Shown: piece by piece, positions 53,865 through 62,799 of the stretch | Layout of the letters: each line of letters opens with the position of its first letter | How positions within the stretch are numbered: the first letter of the stretch is position 1 | Assembly (NCBI GenBank): GCA_942493305.1 | Contig: OW818686.1 | Coordinates: forward strand, 4,030,001 to 4,094,000 | DNA from: UBA7672 sp030824255 | GTDB taxonomy: Bacteria; Pseudomonadota; Alphaproteobacteria; Caulobacterales; Hyphomonadaceae | Direction of reading: 5' to 3' | Length of the DNA stretch: 64,000 nt | The notes under the pieces: generated by a model | The model's input: the letters and a program-made list of their open reading frames with translations, nothing else | Database searches by the model: none | What the model was told of the DNA's origin: nothing | Program-made: the position numbers and the translations under genes

Positions 53865-56042
53865 CTACCTCTTCATCGGCTCAGCCAGATCATCCCTCGC
53901 CCAGCGGCCCGCCTGCACCACCTCGCCGTCGGCGCTCCACACAACGCCCAGGCCCTGCCGCTGCCCGCCGACAAGCTCGCCCTCATAGCGCAGGCCATTG
54001 TCATAGGTGAGCACGCCGCGTGACGCGCCGCCGCCGCCGGCGCCAAGGCCTGCAAACGTGTCGCCGGAGCGCCAGAGCATGACGCCATGGCCGCTGGCGG
54101 CGTCGCCCGCATGCTCGCCTTCATAGCGCAGCGCGCGTGCGCCCGCATTGCCGGGATTGTCGCCGAACTCGTAGACGCCGACGCCCGCGCGTTGCCCGTT
54201 GCGCAGCTCGCCGCGATAGCGGTCGCCCGCATTGACGCCGCTGCCGCGCACGCGCACGCCAAGGCCGTTGGGCGCGCCGCCGGATATCTGCGCCGTGTAG
54301 CGGTCGCCATCGGCGCCGACGATGCTCTGCGCATCGGTGAGGCTGTCGGCGCTGCTGGCGGCCTGCCGCGCGGCGGCGGCGCGCTGGCTGGCGGTCGTCT
54401 GCGCACGGCGCGCTGCATCGACCGCGCCCTTCACGTCCTCGGCCAGCTGGTCGATGCTGAACGGCGCGGGGCGGCTCAGCTTCGCAACGGCGGCGCGCGC
54501 GTCACTCGCGTTGGCGCCATCCGGCCAGGCGGCGACATAGATCCGGTAGGCCTCCAGCGTGTTGGCGCGTTCGGCGATCTCCCACGCTTCGCTTTCGGCG
54601 ATGCGGCGTTGCTGTGCGACGGCCAGCGTGTCGACGCTGGCGCCCGGCGCCGCGCCCGGCGCCGAGACTGGCGGCTGCGTTGCGGCGACGCTGGCGGCCA
54701 TGCTTGCGGCCTGCGCCTGCGCGAGGCGGCGCGCGTCGGCCTCCTGGGCTGCGGCCACGGCGGCGCTGGTCTCGCGTGCGGTGCTTGCGCCGCTCAGCGT
54801 GGCGGCGAAGGCGCGAAGGTCGCGCGGGGCGGCGGTGGCAAGGGCGGGCGCGGTGCGCCGCTTCGACTGCGCGTAGGTGCGGACGGCGGCGGTCGTGGCG
54901 GCGTTCGTCTCGCCATTGACCGCGCCCGTATAAAGACCCGCCGTGGCGAGGCCGCGCTGGATCTCTTCAATCGCCTCGACGCGCTCGGTGTCGAGTTCGG
55001 CAAGGCGCGCGCTTGCAGCGGCCGCCATCGCGCCCGGCAGGCTCGCATCGGACGGGAAGGCGTCGAGATAGGCGCGATAGGCGCTCTCGGTGTCGTCGGT
55101 GACGGCGCTCACCCAGGCCTGCGCATCCAGCACGCGCAGGGCGGCGCGGGCGGTGGCCGTGGTGCTCGCGGCCGGATGGTCGGCCATGTGGTCGCGCAGG
55201 GCGTCGGGGTTCTTGCGGTCGACGCGGCGCCAGCTGTCGTCGGAGGCGTCGGTGTCTTCATAGCGCGATGTGGCGGGCTCGCCGCCGATGATCGGTGCGT
55301 CGGGCACGCTGCGGGCAGCCATCGCCAGCGTCTCGGAGCCCTGGTCGGTCCGCCAGCTGAACGGATCGCCGACCCAGATTCCAACCCCCGACGCGATGAG
55401 CGCCACCGCCCCCACCACCATCGCCGGCCCCACCCAACCCCCTCCCCCCCCTACACCACCCCCTACACCACCCCCACCCCCTCCCCCCCCCCCCAAATCC
55501 ACATGCGGCAACCGCTCAGAACGCCTTTCCTCCGGCACGCGATAGGTCGGCACCGCTCGTCTGTGCAGCGGCTCGTGCATGAGGTCGTCGATCGGGGGGG
55601 GCTGGGGGGGTGGGGGAGGAGGGGCGGCGGTTTTTGCTGGGCGGGGGGGGATGGGTTCGCCGGCGCAGTTGCGGAGCTGGGTGACGAGCTTCCGCCAGCT
55701 GGCGTCTTCGCTGCCGGGCATCCAGCGCGAGAGATCGACGGCGTCGACCTGATCGAACGGCCGCGGCGGCGAGCCGCCATCGAGCCGCACCTGCACGAGC
55801 TTGTTCTTGTAGAGTCCCGTCGCCGCTTCCGAGCGCACGTTCTCCGAGCGCCTGCCCTGCTCCGACCACATGACGAGGATGGCGCCCGCGCGCGCAAGTT
55901 TCGTATCCGCAACGGGATTGGGCTCGCCGAAGGGATCGCCCGGTTCAAACCAGACGTCCCAGCCCATTTGCCTGAGCAAGTCTGCGACAGGACGGACGCG
56001 TTCCCGGTCCTCGCGCGCGCACGCGACGAATATATCAGTCAT
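53865..56042 (-). CDS. TIR domain protein with membrane span, peptidoglycan-binding-like domain and MORN repeats
   Basis: A 725-residue protein. Domains in order: TIR (1-120, starting DIFVACAREDRERVRPVADL; Glu72 in RSEAATG is in the place of the NADase catalytic Glu), a Pro-rich then Gly-rich linker (135-205), one membrane segment (about 206-225), helical repeats of the 'AYRAYLDAFP' type, a peptidoglycan-binding-1-like unit (357-395, IQRGLATAGLYTGAVNGE), an Ala-rich coiled coil, a second 'AYRIYVAAWPDGANA' repeat and three MORN repeats near the C-terminus (LRYEGELVGGQRQGLGV). So a cytoplasmic TIR joined to a predicted periplasmic sensor or anchor. ATG 56042 starts the TIR domain. A 12-G coding tract lies at the linker. 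Confidence 0.82.
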   Translation of the reverse strand: MTDIFVACAREDRERVRPVADLLRQMGWDVWFEPGDPFGEPNPVADTKLARAGAILVMWSEQGRRSENVRSEAATGLYKNKLVQVRLDGGSPPRPFDQVDAVDLSRWMPGSEDASWRKLVTQLRNCAGEPIPPRPAKTAAPPPPPPQPPPIDDLMHEPLHRRAVPTYRVPEERRSERLPHVDLGGGGGGGGGVGGGVGGGGGWVGPAMVVGAVALIASGVGIWVGDPFSWRTDQGSETLAMAARSVPDAPIIGGEPATSRYEDTDASDDSWRRVDRKNPDALRDHMADHPAASTTATARAALRVLDAQAWVSAVTDDTESAYRAYLDAFPSDASLPGAMAAAASARLAELDTERVEAIEEIQRGLATAGLYTGAVNGETNAATTAAVRTYAQSKRRTAPALATAAPRDLRAFAATLSGASTARETSAAVAAAQEADARRLAQAQAASMAASVAATQPPVSAPGAAPGASVDTLAVAQQRRIAESEAWEIAERANTLEAYRIYVAAWPDGANASDARAAVAKLSRPAPFSIDQLAEDVKGAVDAARRAQTTASQRAAAARQAASSADSLTDAQSIVGADGDRYTAQISGGAPNGLGVRVRGSGVNAGDRYRGELRNGQRAGVGVYEFGDNPGNAGARALRYEGEHAGDAASGHGVMLWRSGDTFAGLGAGGGGASRGVLTYDNGLRYEGELVGGQRQGLGVVWSADGEVVQAGRWARDDLAEPMKR
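55483..55494. repeat. C12 homopolymer tract inside the TIR gene
   Basis: Twelve Cs on the plus strand (G12 on the coding strand) encode part of the glycine linker between the TIR domain and the membrane segment. Several C7-C9 runs surround it (55442-55470 and, as G runs, 55592-55615). Loss or gain of one base would stop translation after the TIR domain. Confidence 0.75.
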
Positions 56043-56330
56043 GGCCGCCCCTCTGGGCCGCCCCCGCACGACTCTTCTATCAGGGCCAACGCACGTTGTG
56101 GAGATGCAACACGCCACGCGGCGCCATTGCCGCAGGCTGTTCATGTTGTTTCGTGTGACGCGGGAAGACGTGAAACGATTGTCCATAGGAGCGCCAGCTG
56201 CCCGGTTCGGTCCTTCCGCAAAACTAATCGCGTGGGCGAGACGATTTGCGGGAACGCTGGGGATTGGGCGGCGTTAGGCGGCATATCCCAGAAAAACCTG
56301 GCGACTGTTATTCCCTGAAAGGGAGATCGT

Positions 56331-56690
56331 ATGCGCATTGCTATGGCCATTGGGCCGGCTCTGCTTGGATTCCTCGTGTTGGGCGCGCCGGCGGCTTTTG
56401 CCGATCCCGCACGTGACAATATCATCCGCGCCGAAGCGCAGATCAGCGCGATCAACCCGGCCGACGCCGGCGCTGCTTCCGCCATCGACTACCAGACGGC
56501 GCAGACGCGCCTTACCGAGTCGAAGGCTGCTGCTGAACGCAACCGCTCCGAGGAATCGCTGTGGCGGTCCGAAGAAGCGCTGCTGCACGCCGATATCGTG
56601 CAGGAAAAGATCAAACTGCGCGGGCTTGAGCGGACCGTCTCGGAAATCGAGACCGGCATCGCCACGCTTCGCCGCGAACTTACCTCTTAG
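56331..56690 (+). CDS. DUF4398 domain secreted protein
   Basis: A 119-residue protein with a signal peptide (cleavage after AAFA, residue 24) and a helical DUF4398-type region (INPADAGAASAIDYQTAQTRLTESK). It lies 12 bp before the OmpA gene; DUF4398 proteins are usual partners of such OmpA proteins. ATG 56331 follows AAAGGGAGATCGT. Confidence 0.72.
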   Translation: MRIAMAIGPALLGFLVLGAPAAFADPARDNIIRAEAQISAINPADAGAASAIDYQTAQTRLTESKAAAERNRSEESLWRSEEALLHADIVQEKIKLRGLERTVSEIETGIATLRRELTS

Positions 56691-56702
56691 AAAGCACTGA
56701 CA

Positions 56703-57632
56703 ATGAGACATACACTCAAATCGGCGACCGCCATGGCCGCCCTCGCGATCGCTCTTGCCGGTTGCGCCTCCGCCCCTGCCCCCAGCCAGCGCCTGCTGAT
56801 GGCGGAAACATCCCTCACACAAGCCCGCGCGGATGCGACGACGTTCGAATCCGGACGCGCCGCCCTGGAGAAAGCTGACGTCTCCATCAGCGATGCGCGC
56901 GAATTCTACATGAAGCGCGAGGACGACAAGTACATGCACGCCCTGCGCATGGGCGAAGGCTATGTCGCGCTTGCCAATGCCCGCGGCGACCAGCTGGACG
57001 CCAACAAGAAGATCGTCACGCTGAACAGCAGCCGGGCGGACATGGTTGCCGCCGCGCGGACGCGGCAGGTTGCCACCGCTGAAGCGGCAACAGCGTCGGC
57101 AGAGGCCGCAACAGCGGCAGCGCGGGCAGCAACAGCCAGTGCGGAAAACCGTGCGGACGCTTCGGCGCGCGTCGCGGCGACGGCCGTCGCCAATACCGCG
57201 ACAGCCAATGCAGCGCGTGTCGTGGCCGAGGAGCGAGCGGCGGCGGTTGCCGGCGAGCTTGCTTCCTATGAGCAGAAGAAGACGGACCTGGGCGTGATGC
57301 TCATACTCCGCGATCTCCAGTTCGCGTCGTCATCGTCGGTTCTGAGCGCGGGCGCACAAGGGCGGCTTGCACCGCTGGCGGCGTTTCTCGCGCGACAGCC
57401 GGATGCACGCATCCAGATCATCGGCCACACGGACTCTCAGGGCGGCGATGCAGCAAACATGACGCTTTCGGCGCAGCGCGCACAATCCGTGGGCGCCTAC
57501 CTGAACACCACCGGCGTCGCCAACAACCGCGTTGTGGCGTCCGGCATGGGCGAAAGCCTGCCGGTCGCGACGAATGACACGGCTGCAGGACGCGCGATCA
57601 ACCGCCGCGTTGAAGTGACGATCCTCGACTGA
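56703..57632 (+). CDS. OmpA family lipoprotein with DUF4398 N-terminal part
   Basis: A 309-residue outer-membrane lipoprotein: lipobox LAGC (Cys21), a DUF4398 helical region (25-100), an alanine-rich coiled coil (115-180, 'ATAEAATASAEAATAAARA') and a C-terminal OmpA peptidoglycan-binding domain (190-309) with QIIGHTDSQGGDAANMTLSAQRAQSV and GRAINRRVEVTI, where Asp and Arg bind diaminopimelate. It ties the outer membrane to the cell wall. Second gene of a two-gene operon closed by a terminator. Confidence 0.88.
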   Translation: MRHTLKSATAMAALAIALAGCASAPAPSQRLLMAETSLTQARADATTFESGRAALEKADVSISDAREFYMKREDDKYMHALRMGEGYVALANARGDQLDANKKIVTLNSSRADMVAAARTRQVATAEAATASAEAATAAARAATASAENRADASARVAATAVANTATANAARVVAEERAAAVAGELASYEQKKTDLGVMLILRDLQFASSSSVLSAGAQGRLAPLAAFLARQPDARIQIIGHTDSQGGDAANMTLSAQRAQSVGAYLNTTGVANNRVVASGMGESLPVATNDTAAGRAINRRVEVTILD

Positions 57633-57670
57633 ATGAGCTGAGGGTTTTCCGTCAAGGATGCCCCTGGAAG

Positions 57671-57701
57671 GCGGGCGCTCGCTCCAGAGCGCCCGCTTTT
57701 T
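57671..57701 (+). terminator. Intrinsic terminator after the OmpA gene
   Basis: GCGGGCGCTC (57671-57680) and GAGCGCCCGC (57687-57696) form a perfect 10-bp stem with a 6-nt loop, followed by TTTTTCGTTTT. Confidence 0.92.
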
Positions 57702-57746
57702 CGTTTTGGGGTGCGATGTGAGGGGTGACACGACCGCGCTTTGAGT

Positions 57747-57864
57747 TGCCATCCGCCCGCTTCGCGGGCAGCCCCTTCCGTCAGCCGCGCAAGAGCGCGA
57801 CTGCCACCTCCCCCGCCTGCTTCGCAGTCGAGGGAGGACGATGTGGGGCGCTGCGCGCGCTTTC
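57747..57864. repeat. Family-1 element, inverted, with 88-bp exact duplicate
   Basis: Reads GCCCGCTTCGCGGGC, then AGTCGCGCTCTTGCGCGGCT-type pairing, then CCTCCCCCGCCTGC...GAGGGAGG. Positions 57777-57864 are identical over 88 bp to 58852-58939; the CPBP gene lies between. Confidence 0.75.
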
Positions 57865-57976
57865 TGTTTTGGCTCGTGTCTGGCGACACGCTTTTGGGTT
57901 GCGGGTATTACGCTTACATTCTCGCGATTGCAGGCGGACACGTGGAGTTAGCGCGCGTGCGGGACGGGGATGCGAC

Positions 57977-58738
57977 ATGAAGGATGAGGCTGGGGGCGCT
58001 TTGCGGCGCCGCACGCGGGACTTTCCCTATTATCGCGGCGAGCCTGTCGCGATTTCGCCGGCGGGCTGGAGCGTGGTGCTGCTGCTGACGGCGCTGGGGT
58101 TTGTGTGCCTGACCCAGCCCATGCCGCCGCCTTGGTCGGGCGATCTTGCGCGCTATGGCGGGATTGCGTTGTTTGTCATCCTGCCGCTTGCCGGGCTTGC
58201 GCTGACCGCGCGGCGGCATTGGGCGGCGATGTTCCATGCGCCGACGCTCGGCGATATCGGCATCGGCCTCGGCTTTGCGCTTGTGTGCGTGATCGTTAGT
58301 GGGCTGGTGGGGTGGGCTGTCTCCGGGATGATGGACGTGGCCGCGAACCCGGCGGTGTCGACGGTCACACACGCAACAACGGCCGATCGCGTGGTGATGT
58401 TTGCCAGCATGGTTCCGCAGCTTGTGGGCGAGGAACTCATCACGCTCGTGCCGTTTCTTGCGGTGCTGACCCTGTGCGTCAGCGGCCTGCGCCTGCCCCG
58501 GCTGGCGAGCGTGCTGATCGCATGGATCGTTTCTTCGCTGATCTTCGCGGCCCTTCACCTGCCGACCTATGACTGGCACGTTGCCCAGACGCTCGCGATC
58601 ATCGGGGTTGCGCGCCTTGTGCTGACCCTACCCTTCCTGATCACGAAGAACCTGTGGGCGTCGGCCATCGCGCACATTGCGAATGACTGGATCCTGTTTT
58701 CGACGGCTCTGGTGCTGACGAGTGCGGCGGCGGGGTGA
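57977..58738 (+). CDS. CPBP family intramembrane metalloprotease
   Basis: A 253-residue membrane protein with about eight hydrophobic segments. CPBP (Abi) motifs: EE in QLVGEELITLVPFL (motif 1, although the usual following Arg of EExxxR is replaced), FAALHLPTYDW (motif 2, FxxxH) and AIAHIANDW (motif 3, HxxxD/N). Homologues process prenylated proteins or protect against bacteriocins. Lack of the Arg makes activity less certain. The gene is flanked by an 88-bp direct repeat. Confidence 0.78.
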   Translation: MKDEAGGALRRRTRDFPYYRGEPVAISPAGWSVVLLLTALGFVCLTQPMPPPWSGDLARYGGIALFVILPLAGLALTARRHWAAMFHAPTLGDIGIGLGFALVCVIVSGLVGWAVSGMMDVAANPAVSTVTHATTADRVVMFASMVPQLVGEELITLVPFLAVLTLCVSGLRLPRLASVLIAWIVSSLIFAALHLPTYDWHVAQTLAIIGVARLVLTLPFLITKNLWASAIAHIANDWILFSTALVLTSAAAG

Positions 58739-58751
58739 TGCGGTGAGTTGA

Positions 58752-58994
58752 GCTGCCATCCGCCCGCTTCGCGGGCAGCCTCTGCCGAGGCGTTCGCTCC
58801 TCGATTTGGTCCCCCGGACCAAATCGCGCCTTCGGCGCCGTCGCTCACCCCTCCGTCAGCCGCGCAAGAGCGCGACTGCCACCTCCCCCGCCTGCTTCGC
58901 AGTCGAGGGAGGACGATGTGGGGCGCTGCGCGCGCTTTCATTTTCTGGCTGGATCCCCGCGTGCGCGGGGAATGCGTGTCTAGCGGCACGCTTT
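58752..58994. repeat. Family-1 element (inverted, with insert) plus family-3 element
   Basis: Same order as at 57747 but with a 65-bp insert at about 58787-58851 that contains TTTGGTCCCCCGGACCAAA and CGCCTTCGGCGCCG hairpins. A family-3 hairpin (TCCCCGCGTGCGCGGGGA) follows at about 58953. The gap to the kinase gene holds nothing else. Confidence 0.7.
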
Positions 58995-59004
58995 CGGGCC
59001 GACG

Positions 59005-60318
59005 CTATGCCTCCGGCGCGGCGACGCTGCGGGATTCGGAGGGGAAGAAGACGGAGATGCGGGCGCCGCCGGAGGGGTGGCTTTCGATGATGAGCTTGCC
59101 GTCATGGAGTTCGGCGAAGGCGCGGACGACGGACAGGCCGAGGCCGGCGCCTTTCTGTTTCTTGCCGGCTTCGCCCTGTTCGAAGGCGCGCGACAGGCGG
59201 GTGAGTTCCTCGGGGCCGATGCCGACGCCTGTGTCTGTGACGGTGAGCGTGGAGCCGCCCTCCACTTCCTCCGTGATGACTTCGACGACGCCATCCTTCG
59301 GGGTGAATTTCAGGGCGTTGGAGATGAGGTTCAGCGCGATCTGGCGGACGGCCTTGGCGTCGGCGAAGGCTTCGGAATCTTCCTCGCCCGCGCGGACGAG
59401 TTCCACACCCTTGCGGGCGGCTTCGTCGGCCATGAAGCGCACAGCTTCATCGGCTTCGTCCGAGAGGCTGATGAGTTCGGCGAAGATTTCGTAGCGGCCT
59501 GCCTCGAGCTTTGCGAGATCGAGCACGTCGTCGACGATGAGGGTGAGGTTGCGGCCGCCTTCGTGGATGAGTTCGGCGTATTCCTGATACCGTTCCGGCA
59601 ACGGTCCGAAGACGCCGTTCCGCATCATGTCGGCAAAGCCGAGGATGGCGTTCAGCGGCGTACGCAGTTCGTGGCTGGTCTGGGCGAAGAAGGTGGTGCG
59701 GCGATCGAGGGCTGCTTTCGCGGCTTCGGCTTCGCCGCGCGCTTCCTGGGCGGCGACGGCTGTGCGGCGCAGGCGCGTTTCCATCAGGATGAGTTTCTGG
59801 GCGGTTGCGGCGGCGTCGCGCGTGGCGGGGGACGCGGTGGCGCGGACCTGCTGGCGGCGAAGCGCGGTGGTGACGGCGAGCGTCACCAGGAAAAGAAGAC
59901 CGGCGACGCCATAGCCTGTGGTGAGGATCGCGCGGTCGTGCGGGTGCAGCCAGCTTTCGCCGGAACCCGCAATCATCGCGATGAGGAGGCCGAGCATGGC
60001 GAAGGCGGAGACTTCGAGCGTGAGGCGCGTGCGGCCCGACATCCACGCGACGGCGATGGCGACGCCGAAGATGACAATGACGGTCGTTGCGCCTCCGGTG
60101 CTCGCTGCGCCGGCGGTGGCGAGCGCGATCCAGAGCGCCGACTCAACTTCGGTCGCCTGCGCGGCGGAGGTGGATCCGCGCATGAACATTCCAACGAGAG
60201 GCGGCAGGATGGCACAGACGAACGCTGCCGCCGTGATCCAGAATGGCACGTTGAGCGCCAGCCCCCACGCCGAGACGATCGTGACAAGTCCAAGCCATAT
60301 GGCGGCGGCAGCTGTCAT
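59005..60318 (-). CDS. Membrane sensor histidine kinase
   Basis: A 437-residue kinase with six membrane segments in residues 1-155, a coiled coil (165-210), a HisKA domain with H-box FFAQTSHELRTPLNAILGF, and a HATPase domain with N box NLISNALKFTPKDG, G1 TDTGVGIGPEEL and G2 GAGLGLSVV. No sensory PAS domain and no adjacent response regulator, so it is an orphan, similar in layout to the PdhS/PleC-like kinases of alphaproteobacterial cell-cycle control. Start ATG 60318. Confidence 0.88.
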   Translation of the reverse strand: MTAAAAIWLGLVTIVSAWGLALNVPFWITAAAFVCAILPPLVGMFMRGSTSAAQATEVESALWIALATAGAASTGGATTVIVIFGVAIAVAWMSGRTRLTLEVSAFAMLGLLIAMIAGSGESWLHPHDRAILTTGYGVAGLLFLVTLAVTTALRRQQVRATASPATRDAAATAQKLILMETRLRRTAVAAQEARGEAEAAKAALDRRTTFFAQTSHELRTPLNAILGFADMMRNGVFGPLPERYQEYAELIHEGGRNLTLIVDDVLDLAKLEAGRYEIFAELISLSDEADEAVRFMADEAARKGVELVRAGEEDSEAFADAKAVRQIALNLISNALKFTPKDGVVEVITEEVEGGSTLTVTDTGVGIGPEELTRLSRAFEQGEAGKKQKGAGLGLSVVRAFAELHDGKLIIESHPSGGARISVFFPSESRSVAAPEA

Positions 60319-60488
60319 TGCTTACAGCCAGCGCGCAATTGACGGCTTGAAGGATCGAGTTCCACCGAGCATCCTAACTGCGCATCAACGAATTCAGCGA
60401 CAATCTGATTTTGGAAGCACATTGCGGGCCGCGTCTGCTAGATTCAGGCAAGTTCCTGGCAGCCCGAGCGAACAAGTCGGAGGTTCCA

Positions 60489-61532
60489 TTGCGTACCCGG
60501 ACCAAAATCTACGCCCTTATGGCCGTTCTTGCCATTGCGGCGCCAGTTGCGATCAGCCAGGCGCCAGACACCGCCGCACCGGCCCAGCCATCGCGGATGC
60601 TGCACGCGAATGCGGGCGTCTATGCCGACTATCAGGGCAAAGTGTCCGAGATCATGGTGAACAAGCTCGGCGGTTCCAAGGACCTTGAGACGGCCCTCGA
60701 AACGTTTGGCGCGCCCAACGTCAACCAGCTTTCCCAGTCGTGGGTGTCCTACTCGGGCATCCTGGGAACCCAGAATGCGGAACTGGCCAAGTCCATCCGC
60801 GAATCAGAAGCCGCCTATGGCCGTGAGCGCGTTCTGCTCGGCCTGCAGCGCGACCTTGGCTACGCCCGCACCCTGAAGGGCGGCGAAGACGCCATGCAAT
60901 CCATCCTGAGCTCGACCTCCCGCGACGCGGGCCGGGTCTCCAGCGCCGGCACGTTCGTGAAGGAACAATCCTACACGATGCAGCGCCTCGCCTGGGGCAA
61001 GGAGAAGGTGAAGAACAAGGATGGCGCGCTGAACGTCCTCAAGGCGACCAGCAAGACCTCCAAGCCCGTGACCGACGCGATGCAGAAACTGTTCGCCGGT
61101 CCGGACCTGAACACGATGCTGGCGTCGATGACCGCCGCGCCGAACGCCTCCGAGAACCTGTGGGATAAAGTCTCCGTCGTCGCCGCAAGCGCGCCGGGCA
61201 AGGCCTTCACCACCGTCTCGCCGGTCGCCGTCGCCCAGAACAAGCTGGAGCCGACGCAGGAATTCAAGGGCACCGCCAACCGCATGGTGACGCTGGCCGC
61301 CCTGCACGCGATCGACGCCGACACCACCAATGGCGAGCAAGTGACCGCCACGATGAACGACCCCGCCTCGGTCATGTGCCTCGAAGCGGCGCAGATCGAA
61401 ATGTTCGGCTGCCTCTCGGCGGCGGGCTCGCGCGATGAGCAGGCGTTCTGCCTCGCCCGTTACGGCCTGCGCGTTCCGGGCGACCGCAACCGCTCGATCG
61501 CGGGATGCGTGTCGGAGATCGCTGCGAAGTAA
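60489..61532 (+). CDS. Hypothetical secreted protein
   Basis: A 347-residue protein with a signal peptide (cleavage near AISQA, residue 23) and an extended helical domain; paired cysteines near the end (MCLEAAQIEMFGCLS, FCLARY, GCVSEI). Start is TTG 60489 with TCGGAGGTTCCA before it. An intrinsic terminator follows. No family recognised. Confidence 0.65.
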   Translation: MRTRTKIYALMAVLAIAAPVAISQAPDTAAPAQPSRMLHANAGVYADYQGKVSEIMVNKLGGSKDLETALETFGAPNVNQLSQSWVSYSGILGTQNAELAKSIRESEAAYGRERVLLGLQRDLGYARTLKGGEDAMQSILSSTSRDAGRVSSAGTFVKEQSYTMQRLAWGKEKVKNKDGALNVLKATSKTSKPVTDAMQKLFAGPDLNTMLASMTAAPNASENLWDKVSVVAASAPGKAFTTVSPVAVAQNKLEPTQEFKGTANRMVTLAALHAIDADTTNGEQVTATMNDPASVMCLEAAQIEMFGCLSAAGSRDEQAFCLARYGLRVPGDRNRSIAGCVSEIAAK

Positions 61533-61557
61533 TCCCTGTTGCAGGGACTGACATGAG

Positions 61558-61589
61558 CCGCCCCGGTCCGAAAGGTCCGGGGCGGTTTT
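61558..61589 (+). terminator. Intrinsic terminator after gene 60489-61532
   Basis: CCGCCCCGG (61558-61566) and CCGGGGCGG (61577-61585) form a 9-bp stem, extended inside by CC/GG, followed by TTTTCGTTT. Confidence 0.88.
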
Positions 61590-61669
61590 CGTTTGGGGTG
61601 GGCGGCGTCTCGTGCGCCTGAAACGCGGGGCGGTTGCGCTCAGCGCGCTGATGCGCCATCTCCACGGGC

Positions 61670-62089
61670 ATGACCGTATCCCAACAGGCTGCATCCCTGC
61701 GCGAGGATTTTGCGTTTCTCGATGACTGGGAAGCGCGCTTTGCGCACCTTATCGACCTCGGCAAGGCGCTGCCGCCGCTGCAGCCGGACGAGTATTCGGA
61801 CGCCAATAAAGTGCGCGGGTGTTCGAGCCAGGTGTGGCTGGTGGCGGAGGCTTCGGAGGCGAGCCCAGGCGCGCTGCAGTTTCGCGGCGGGTCGGATGCT
61901 ATGATCGTGGCGGGGCTGGTGGCGATGCTGCTGCATCTGTTCTCGGACCAGCAGCCGGAGGACATCCTGGCGTTCGATGCGCCGGGCTTCCTGCGCGAGA
62001 TCGGGATTGCGGATGCGCTTACGCCGCAGCGATCGAACGGGCTTGCGTCGATGCTGCAGCGTATTCGCGCGCACGCGGAAGCGGCCTAG
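61670..62089 (+). CDS. SufE family sulfur acceptor
   Basis: A 139-residue SufE-like protein that takes persulfide sulfur from a cysteine desulfurase for iron-sulfur cluster building. Cys51 in DANKVRGCSSQVWLV is the sulfur acceptor; the start FAFLDDWEARFAHLIDLGKALPPL is typical. It stands outside a suf operon and converges with the gafZ gene, overlapping it by 4 bp. Confidence 0.9.
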   Translation: MTVSQQAASLREDFAFLDDWEARFAHLIDLGKALPPLQPDEYSDANKVRGCSSQVWLVAEASEASPGALQFRGGSDAMIVAGLVAMLLHLFSDQQPEDILAFDAPGFLREIGIADALTPQRSNGLASMLQRIRAHAEAA

Positions 62090-62799
62090 CCGCTGTAGGC
62101 GGTCGCCAGTGTTTCCAGCGCGTTGGTGATGCGCTGGTGCAGATCCTTCTGCGCAATGGCGAAGCGCCGGCGGATGGCGGCCAGCGGCTCGGCGTCGATG
62201 CAGAGCGACCACACCATGCGCCAGGCATCATCGCCCATCTTCGCGCGGATGCGGCGCAGCAGGCGCGAGGCCGAGCGTGCATCCCCCATCGGGCCGCCCG
62301 CAACGCCGGCGCGGCGCTGGCGCGTGACGGGGCCTGCGTCCCAGTTCATCGTCATGCGAGGATCGGACACCGCGCGTTCCGCGTCTGCGACAAGCCGCAG
62401 GCCTGCCTGCACGTGGCGGATCAGCAGGGGACCCTTGCCATCGCGCGCCTGCATGGCGAGGCCGGCGAAGCCGATGCCGCCATTGGTGCGGCCCGGCCGG
62501 CGCGCGCATGCCGCGAGAAACACGGCGCGCGGTGCAGGCGGCGGCCAGGCATTTGCGGCGACGCGCTGGGCAACAACAAACGTCTCTTCGTCGGCGGGAA
62601 GTATCCGCCCCTCTTCCGCAAGTCGCGCGACCGTATCGGCGGACAGGGTGACGACGGGACGGCGGCGCATGTCGCGCGTCGCCATCACGCCCCAGCGCCC
62701 ATCGAGCATGCGATGCAGACGCCGCCCGCTGACCGACAGGGCGCGCAGCGCGCGGATGAGAGCCGCCTCGCCTTCGGCATTGTTCGCGGGCTTGCTCAT
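62086..62799 (-). CDS. gafZ: GafZ-like activator/antiterminator of the gene transfer agent (DUF6456)
   Basis: A 237-residue DUF6456 protein. Family signatures include SVSGRRLHRMLDGRWGVMAT near the start, RRPGRTNGGIGFAGLAMQA in the middle, the SDPRMTMNWDAGP block, a RQRRAG basic patch and the C-terminal MGDDAWRMVWSLCID with ALETLATAYSG. In Caulobacter GafZ works with GafY to activate the GTA genes and lets RNA polymerase pass terminators; it corresponds to the C-terminal half of Rhodobacter GafA. The start ATG 62799 overlaps the gafY stop (ATGA), so both are translated together. Portal and terminase genes of the same window are the expected targets. Confidence 0.82.
   Translation of the reverse strand: MSKPANNAEGEAALIRALRALSVSGRRLHRMLDGRWGVMATRDMRRRPVVTLSADTVARLAEEGRILPADEETFVVAQRVAANAWPPPAPRAVFLAACARRPGRTNGGIGFAGLAMQARDGKGPLLIRHVQAGLRLVADAERAVSDPRMTMNWDAGPVTRQRRAGVAGGPMGDARSASRLLRRIRAKMGDDAWRMVWSLCIDAEPLAAIRRRFAIAQKDLHQRITNALETLATAYSG

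Noticed and set aside
54087..56318. A 743-codon open frame on the plus strand opposite the TIR gene
   Set aside because: Gly/Ala/Arg-rich without domains, antisense to a gene with TIR and MORN domains.
57671..57701. Small RNA gene after the OmpA gene
   Set aside because: The hairpin with T-run is explained by the terminator of the OmpA operon; no separate promoter is visible.
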